A DNA stretch of 43,057 nt from Saprospirales bacterium (GTDB lineage: Bacteria > Bacteroidota > Bacteroidia > Chitinophagales > Saprospiraceae): positions 1 to 43,057 of the forward strand of contig REEO01000019.1 of assembly GCA_007695035.1 (NCBI GenBank), given 5' to 3'. The position numbers were made by a program, and so were the translations under genes. How positions within the stretch are numbered: position 1 is the stretch's first letter; each line of letters opens with the position of its first letter. Below are positions 41,385-43,057 of the stretch, piece after piece. A model generated the notes under the pieces. It ran no database searches and was not told where the DNA came from. It saw only the letters and a list, made by a program, of their open reading frames with translations.

Positions 41385-42035
41385 TCACTCCTGCAATTTT
41401 TCTCCGAATGACAAATCTCCAGCATCTCCCAGTCCGGGAACGATATACGACCTGGCAGTGAGCTCTTCGTCCAAAGCACAAGTCCAGATTATGGCTTTGG
41501 AGTGATACCTGCGAATGTACTTCACACCATCGGTGGAAGAAATCACAGTCGCAATGTGTACTTTAGATGGTTTACCGTAGTTTTCAAGATATTCCAGTGT
41601 TTTGTGGAGTGAGGCCCCGGTGGCCAACATGGCATCGCAGAGTATCAACACCCTTCCCTCCAAATTGGGACAGGTCAAATACTGAAGATCAATTTCAAAG
41701 GTTCCGTCTTTGTGATGCTTCCGATAGGCCGAAACAAAGGCATTGTCGGCCTTGTCAAAGACATCCAAAAAACCCTGATGAAAAGGAAGACCGGCTCGCA
41801 TTACGGAGGCTATCACTACACCCTGATCCATCACCTCACATTCAGCTACCCCCAGGGGTGTTTCAACTTCCTGCTCCCGGTATTTCAATGTTTTGCTAAT
41901 TTCGTAAGCAATCATTTGGCCGCAGCGCTTGATGTTGCTCCTGAATCTAAGTCTGTCTTTTTGCTTCTCTGCATCCCGCATCTCCGCTACATACTCATTC
42001 AGCACAGATGCATTTTTTGAAAGGTCTTTAAGCAT
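41385..42035 (-). CDS. upp: Uracil phosphoribosyltransferase
   Basis: Salvages uracil to UMP using PRPP. The 216 residues contain RAGLPFHQGFL (79-89), the PRPP-binding motif VLILCDAMLATGAS (128-141) and the C-terminal uracil-binding YIVPGLGDAGD (201-211), where the family has a YI-PGxGDxGD pattern. Length and motifs are normal. It follows the deacetylase-type gene by 30 bp and is followed by the ArsC-like gene. Confidence 0.93.
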   Translation of the reverse strand: MLKDLSKNASVLNEYVAEMRDAEKQKDRLRFRSNIKRCGQMIAYEISKTLKYREQEVETPLGVAECEVMDQGVVIASVMRAGLPFHQGFLDVFDKADNAFVSAYRKHHKDGTFEIDLQYLTCPNLEGRVLILCDAMLATGASLHKTLEYLENYGKPSKVHIATVISSTDGVKYIRRYHSKAIIWTCALDEELTARSYIVPGLGDAGDLSFGEKLQE

Positions 42036-42065
42036 ATTATTTCATGGTTTTCTGAAAAACAATCC

Positions 42066-43057
42066 CTACTTTTTCAAAAGCTCCTCCGCATTGTTGACAA
42101 TAAAGTCATACACCCTTCGGAAATCTTTCCAACCGTCAAATCCCGACAGTGAACTGTTGTGCCAAAGATATGAAAAAATCCCATTGGTTGTATATGTCTC
42201 CTCCATTAGTTGACGGACAAGTTCACAGGACTCAGCAGGCCCGGTCGCCTGATAATGCTTCACAGACGCATCCATAAACACCAGCGGGTGCACCTTCAAA
42301 GTCGTGATTTCTTCCTTTCCCAAATCGTACCAATAAAAGGGCCTCGATGTTCCGGCCCTGAATCCGGGTAGATCGTGAAACCCCATGCTGTGGTCCTCCT
42401 TTATTCCAGCTTCGATCAAGGATCTGTAGGTATCGGGGAAGCGTAGATTTAAAAAATGCTGTCTGGAAATTTCAACCGGTTGCTCAACCAACTCTTCCAA
42501 TAACTTTTTCTCTCTCAAAATAATTTCTGCTGAGTGGTTGCTATAAAGAGATGGATGAAGCCCCCAGGCAATTCTACCCTTCCACTTTTTCAAATCCTTT
42601 CTGAATGCGAAATGGCAATCTAATCCGCTCCGGTCTTCCGGCCTGACTTTTTTTGCAGGATAGAGCAAAAAGCAATGCAATGTACTCTCAAGCTTATCGG
42701 CATCGCGGACCAATATCTCCAATTTATCGTAAGGGTCGTTTGCAATGTTCATATGGTATTGAAGGCGGTCACCCACCCCACTCAAATCTACTCTTAAAAG
42801 TTGCGCCACACCGGAACCAAAAGAACGCAGCAATGACTTACCCTTCACTGCATAAAAGGTGTCAATATCACAGGAGGGGAACAACCTAAAGCCTTGACTT
42901 GCCAACTCCAAACCGGGCCTGACCTCCCGTAGCCAATCCAGGAGTTGTTTAACCCAACGGTCAACTATAGGAATTTTTTTTTTAATTTTTTGGGGTAGAA
43001 CTTTATCTACACTGCGAAAACGGCCCAAAGATTCTTTTTCTGTATGGCTCCGGTTGT
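42066..43057 (-). CDS. Polysaccharide deacetylase family protein, 5' end outside the window
   Basis: The last 329 codons are visible; the frame is open to the right-hand edge, so the true start lies beyond it (a TTG at 43028 is not a credible start). Conserved pieces fit the Bacteroidota proteins annotated as polysaccharide deacetylases with an extra N-terminal domain: SCDIDTFYAVKGKSLLR, WGLHPSLYSN with the metal-type His, and HSMGFHDLPGFRAGTSRPFYWYDL. These act, or are thought to act, on N-acetylated envelope sugars. Catalytic competence cannot be judged from this part alone. Confidence 0.8.
   Translation of the reverse strand, partial: NRSHTEKESLGRFRSVDKVLPQKIKKKIPIVDRWVKQLLDWLREVRPGLELASQGFRLFPSCDIDTFYAVKGKSLLRSFGSGVAQLLRVDLSGVGDRLQYHMNIANDPYDKLEILVRDADKLESTLHCFLLYPAKKVRPEDRSGLDCHFAFRKDLKKWKGRIAWGLHPSLYSNHSAEIILREKKLLEELVEQPVEISRQHFLNLRFPDTYRSLIEAGIKEDHSMGFHDLPGFRAGTSRPFYWYDLGKEEITTLKVHPLVFMDASVKHYQATGPAESCELVRQLMEETYTTNGIFSYLWHNSSLSGFDGWKDFRRVYDFIVNNAEELLKK

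Noticed and set aside
1-43057. Mobile elements, prophage, CRISPR arrays, toxin-antitoxin or defence islands, tRNA and rRNA genes
   Set aside because: No transposase, integrase, regularly spaced direct repeats, cloverleaf or ribosomal RNA sequence was seen, and the genes appear compositionally uniform by eye.

Overview
The window reads as an ordinary chromosomal segment of a Bacteroidota bacterium, densely packed with housekeeping genes. Three things point there. Ten exact copies of the Bacteroidota -7 promoter element TAnnTTTG sit in the correct orientation just ahead of operon heads. Several proteins have phylum-typical architectures: an HU-like domain joined to a membrane segment and a SPOR domain, S16 with a long charged tail, an SSS symporter, and a secreted multi-domain GH13 amylase. 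Shine-Dalgarno sequences are mostly weak. I see no rRNA, tRNA, transposase, phage gene or CRISPR array. The finer lineage is not resolved.

Layout. 1-2531 (-): secreted alpha-amylase-type enzyme interrupted near its C-terminus by an in-frame TAA; the reading frame resumes beyond it with a typical GH13 ending. 2532-3031: long divergent intergenic region with a perfect dyad, a bulged hairpin, a promoter and a leader with two competing folds. 3032-6776 (+): lysine/diaminopimelate operon lysC-dapB-dapA-dapD. 6829-8525 (+): uracil-DNA glycosylase, a DUF423 membrane protein and a small outer-membrane-type protein, closed by an intrinsic terminator. 8587-13692 (-): sugar-nucleotide transferase; MsrB, a membrane protein and RimO in one run; a DEAD-box RNA helicase. 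13806-18402 (+): arginine operon argB-argD-argC-argJ, preceded by a 30-codon leader ORF that overlaps the argB start. 18390-22043 (-): two glycosyltransferases followed by a RibB protein with a degenerate GTP cyclohydrolase II domain. 22461-23117 (+): LolD-type ATPase. 23157-29983 (-): cryptochrome-DASH photolyase, an alpha/beta hydrolase with DoxX, and an envelope operon of HU-SPOR protein, KdsA and a COG2509-type FAD protein. 30148-31920 (+): histidine kinase and OmpR-type regulator behind a terminator-like leader hairpin. 31907-36707 (-): EI24 membrane protein, an unrecognised 469-residue protein, ribosomal protein S16 and an ABC-2 exporter. 36946-38496 (+): orphan tandem ABC ATPase. 38466-43057 (-): methyltransferase, sodium:solute symporter, a cysteine-less ArsC/Spx-like protein, uracil phosphoribosyltransferase and a polysaccharide-deacetylase-type protein that runs off the window.

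Together the genes cover amino-acid synthesis (a diaminopimelate branch for lysine and cell wall, and the acetyl-cycle for arginine), envelope building (Kdo, sugar nucleotides, glycosyltransferases, Lol, SPOR), DNA and protein repair (Ung, photolyase, MsrB) and translation (S16, RimO, helicase). I found no convincing new defence or mobile system. The most interesting material is regulatory RNA-like structure in the leaders of the lys, arg, rimO and two-component operons, the amylase nonsense codon, and two enzymes that have lost their canonical metal or redox cysteines.
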